From assembly GCA_022340425.1 (NCBI GenBank), contig JAJDNY010000089.1, positions 1 through 61,135 on the forward strand: a stretch of 61,135 nucleotides of DNA, given 5' to 3'. Below the pieces are notes generated by a model, which saw nothing but the letters and a program-made list of their open reading frames with translations, searched no databases and had not been told where the DNA came from. Positions 59,050 through 61,135 of the stretch are shown one piece after another. Position numbers and translations under genes: made by a program. Position 1 is the stretch's first letter. The number at the start of each line of letters is the position of its first letter. The stretch comes from Desulfobacteraceae bacterium. GTDB lineage: Bacteria > Desulfobacterota > Desulfobacteria > Desulfobacterales > JAABRJ01.

Positions 59050-59508
59050 TCAGGGAGCAGCCCCCGGCGGGCGGCAATCCAGGAGGGCCGAGAGCTCCCG
59101 GCTCTTGGCGTCCATCTCACGGGCTTGGGCCGGATCGGTTTCATGGTCATAACCCAGGAGGTGCAGAATCCCGTGAACCAGGAGCGCCATGAGACGCGCC
59201 ACCATCGGGATGCCGGCCTCCCGGCCCTCACGCGCGGCGGTATCCGCCGAGATCACCACGTCCCCCAGTAGGTGGGGCGAAATCGCGGCAAATTCCCCCT
59301 CCTGCATGGGAAAGGCCAGCACGTTGGTGGGGCCGCTGCGCTGCAGATAGCGCTGGTTGAGCTCGGCAATTTCGGCGTCGTCGACGATCACGATGGACAG
59401 TTCGGCCTCAGGACAGTCCAAGGCGCTTAAGACGACCTGTGCCGCCCGCTTTATTTTCCTTAGGGGGATCGGTTGACGGTTTTGCCGGTTGTCGATCAGA
59501 ACTTCCAT
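59050..59508 (-). CDS. ybeY: endoribonuclease YbeY
   Basis: YbeY is a single-strand RNase that matures 16S rRNA and checks ribosomes. The zinc site HGILHLLGYDH (His112, His116, His122) and the N-terminal MEVLIDNRQNRQPIPLRKIKRAA are diagnostic. I chose the ATG at 59508 because GGAAAGAGC lies just before it; a start at 59544 would add 12 unlikely residues. The gene begins inside the 3' end of the HD gene, a 101-base overlap. Confidence 0.93.
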   Translation of the reverse strand: MEVLIDNRQNRQPIPLRKIKRAAQVVLSALDCPEAELSIVIVDDAEIAELNQRYLQRSGPTNVLAFPMQEGEFAAISPHLLGDVVISADTAAREGREAGIPMVARLMALLVHGILHLLGYDHETDPAQAREMDAKSRELSALLDCRPPGAAP

Positions 59509-61135
59509 TTTTGCTCTTTCCGCTGCCAGCGGCCAGATTTTCACTGTACTCGATCCGGTGGTGGTGAATCCCGTTGAGGATCTTGTTGAAACTCTTGGCG
59601 ATTTGATGCAGGTCCTTGAGGGTCAGCTCGCACTCGTCCAGTTGGCCGTCGGAAAAGACCTTGTTGATCAGGTTCTGGACATGCCCCTGGATGCGCGCCG
59701 GGGTGGGGTTTTCCAGGGTGCGCGAGGCCGCCTCGACGACATCGGCCAGCATCACCAGGCCGGCTTCGCGGGTCTGGGGGCGGGGTCCGGGATAGCGATA
59801 GTCATCGATCTTGACATTTTCCTCGCCTTTGCGCTGTTTGGCCTTTTCCAGAAAATAGCTGATCAGGCTGGTGCCGTGGTGCTGCCGGATGGTATCCGTG
59901 ATCGCCTGGCCGAGCTTGTGTTCCCGGGCGATTTCGACCCCATCCTTGACATGCGCGATCAGGATCAGGGCGGACATGGACGGTGCCAGCTTGTCGTGCT
60001 TGTTTTTGCCGTGGATCTGGTTTTCCACGAAATAGAGGGGTTTGCGGATCTTGCCGATGTCGTGGTAGTAGCCGCAGACCTTGGCCAGCAGGGAATTTGC
60101 GCCGATGGCGGTAGCGGCGGCCTCCACCATCGAGCCCACGATGACCGAGTGGTGATAGGTCCCGGGGGCCTCGATCATCAGGCGCCGCAAAATCGGACGG
60201 TCCAGGTTGGCCAGCTCCAGCAGTTTGATGTCGGTGGTGTAGTCGAAGGCAATCTCCAGCAGGGGGGCGATCCCGGCCGCCACCAGGCCGGCGCCGAAAC
60301 CGCCCAGAAAGGCGAACGCCCAGTGCCACAAGAGCCGGATGCCGATCAGATCGCCGCTGTAAAGATTCAGGGCCGTTACCAGGACGACGTTGAGCATGCC
60401 GAGACGGGTGCCGGCCCGGATGAAGGCCTTGCGCTCGCGGCAGTTCTGAAGCCAATAGGCCGCCATGGAGCCGTTGATCAGGAAGTAGATGAAAATCTCC
60501 AGGCGATTGTGGAAAAGCACCGCGACAGAGACGGCGGTGACCACCGCAAAGGCGATCGCCCACTCCAGGCACAAAAACAGACAGACGCTCATGGCGCCCG
60601 CCGCCAACGGGATGCCGTAGGATATCGCAGCGGCGGTGATGCCGAATGGCTCGTTGACCGCGACGGCGCGCGCCAAAAGCAGCGAGATCTTGGCGACAAA
60701 GAGAAAGATCACGAAAACCGTCGCCAAAAACAGGAGGGTCTTGTTGTGGTCCTGCCCGCCCGGGATGTTGTCGCGGGCGTGCAGGGTACACGTGGTCATC
60801 AGCAGGCAAAGGATCAGCAGCCCGGTGCCGGCGCTGCGAACCCACAGCTGGGTGCTGTGGGTCTGGTCCTGGAGCGTCTGCAGTTTGAGAAGCTGCATCG
60901 GGGTGACCCGCTCCCCCTCCCGCAGCAGCATTTCACCGGCCTTGATCTGGTAGAGGATCGGTTTGATCTCCGCCGCTGCGGACTCCTTGCGGGCCTCGGT
61001 CTCATTGCGGTTCAGGGTGATGTTGGGCTGGATCAACTGCTGAATGAAATCCACGATGAGGTTGCGCAGGGAGTACTCCAGATCCTTGAGGTAGGGCTGC
61101 CCGATGATCCGCACCATGGACTTGGCCTGGTCCAG
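59408..61135 (-). CDS. 7TM-HD (HDIG) membrane phosphohydrolase, N-terminus outside window
   Basis: The reading frame runs off the right edge (LDQAKS precedes Met at 61117), so the extracellular 7TMR-HDED domain is cut. Visible parts are seven membrane segments (for example AGTGLLILCLLMTTC, LLFLATVFVIFLFVAKISLLL, LNVVLVTALNLY) and a cytosolic HD domain with YHHSVIVGSMVEAAA and YYHDIGKIRKPLYFVENQ. The family (PgpH/YqfF-like) often degrades c-di-AMP, which would pair with the CdaA protein at 39800. The C-terminal ~45 residues after HHHRIEYSE are Lys/Pro/Ser-rich and overlap ybeY. Confidence 0.92.
   Translation of the reverse strand: MDQAKSMVRIIGQPYLKDLEYSLRNLIVDFIQQLIQPNITLNRNETEARKESAAAEIKPILYQIKAGEMLLREGERVTPMQLLKLQTLQDQTHSTQLWVRSAGTGLLILCLLMTTCTLHARDNIPGGQDHNKTLLFLATVFVIFLFVAKISLLLARAVAVNEPFGITAAAISYGIPLAAGAMSVCLFLCLEWAIAFAVVTAVSVAVLFHNRLEIFIYFLINGSMAAYWLQNCRERKAFIRAGTRLGMLNVVLVTALNLYSGDLIGIRLLWHWAFAFLGGFGAGLVAAGIAPLLEIAFDYTTDIKLLELANLDRPILRRLMIEAPGTYHHSVIVGSMVEAAATAIGANSLLAKVCGYYHDIGKIRKPLYFVENQIHGKNKHDKLAPSMSALILIAHVKDGVEIAREHKLGQAITDTIRQHHGTSLISYFLEKAKQRKGEENVKIDDYRYPGPRPQTREAGLVMLADVVEAASRTLENPTPARIQGHVQNLINKVFSDGQLDECELTLKDLHQIAKSFNKILNGIHHHRIEYSENLAAGSGKSKNGSSDRQPAKPSTDPPKENKAGGTGRLKRLGLS

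Overview
The window is GC-rich, gene-dense bacterial chromosome, almost all of it housekeeping genes in short operons on both strands. No rRNA, tRNA, CRISPR array, phage or insertion sequence is visible. The gene set suggests a member of the Desulfobacterota (former Deltaproteobacteria, Desulfobacterales-like). The signs are the selenocysteine machinery (selA) with a small selenoprotein, the diaminopimelate aminotransferase route to lysine (dapL), a corrinoid-type Fe-S/DUF3786 protein, a DUF6485 Cys-rich protein, GpgS, and sigma-54 type promoters. The organism is inferred from gene families only.

Region 1 (1-10.1 kb): a truncated exported fibronectin-type gene and a lipoprotein; a two-gene minus-strand unit whose first member (2330-2512) reads through an in-frame TGA and has a bacterial SECIS-like hairpin; then argJ, an RluB-type pseudouridine synthase, a UDP-HexNAc dehydrogenase, a haloacid dehalogenase, a YhdH-type reductase, an Fe-S/DUF3786 protein and darP.

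Region 2 (10.2-18.5 kb): trmO; an HD-GYP protein with a dead receiver domain; a UMF1-type transporter with a coupled small gene; a decayed yhaO/yhaN nuclease-ATPase locus (pseudogene); Dabb, DUF2959 and nitroreductase genes; murJ.

Region 3 (18.6-30.7 kb): mostly plus-strand genes for RNA and metabolite handling: ychJ, a GalT-like HIT protein, a dihydrouridine synthase, a THUMP-type methyltransferase, a stand-alone NFACT-R protein, recX, a secreted glutaredoxin, a B12-type radical SAM protein, a PduO adenosyltransferase overlapping a flavin reductase and a membrane protein, an EVE protein, a threonine dehydratase-like enzyme and crcB.

Region 4 (30.7-43.8 kb): a sigma-54-like promoter before an unrecognised 396-residue gene that overlaps a membrane LonB-type protease; acnA; UspA and a degenerate protein kinase; DUF2914; a diadenylate cyclase fused to a YbbR module; dapL; a HAD phosphatase; a DUF123 GIY-YIG protein.

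Region 5 (43.9-54.5 kb, minus strand): selA is coupled to a degenerate-GGDEF/TPR gene, followed by gmhA and a deoxyhypusine-synthase-like gene. Then come fmdB-hemC-cobA/hemD (uroporphyrinogen and siroheme/cobalamin entry) behind their own promoter, an M20-like gene overlapping gpgS, and moaA.

Region 6 (54.5-61.1 kb): pyrF on the plus strand with two AT-rich hairpins in its leader. Opposite it runs the minus-strand run 7TM-HD phosphohydrolase (cut by the window end) - ybeY - nnrDE - tsaE - lysC.
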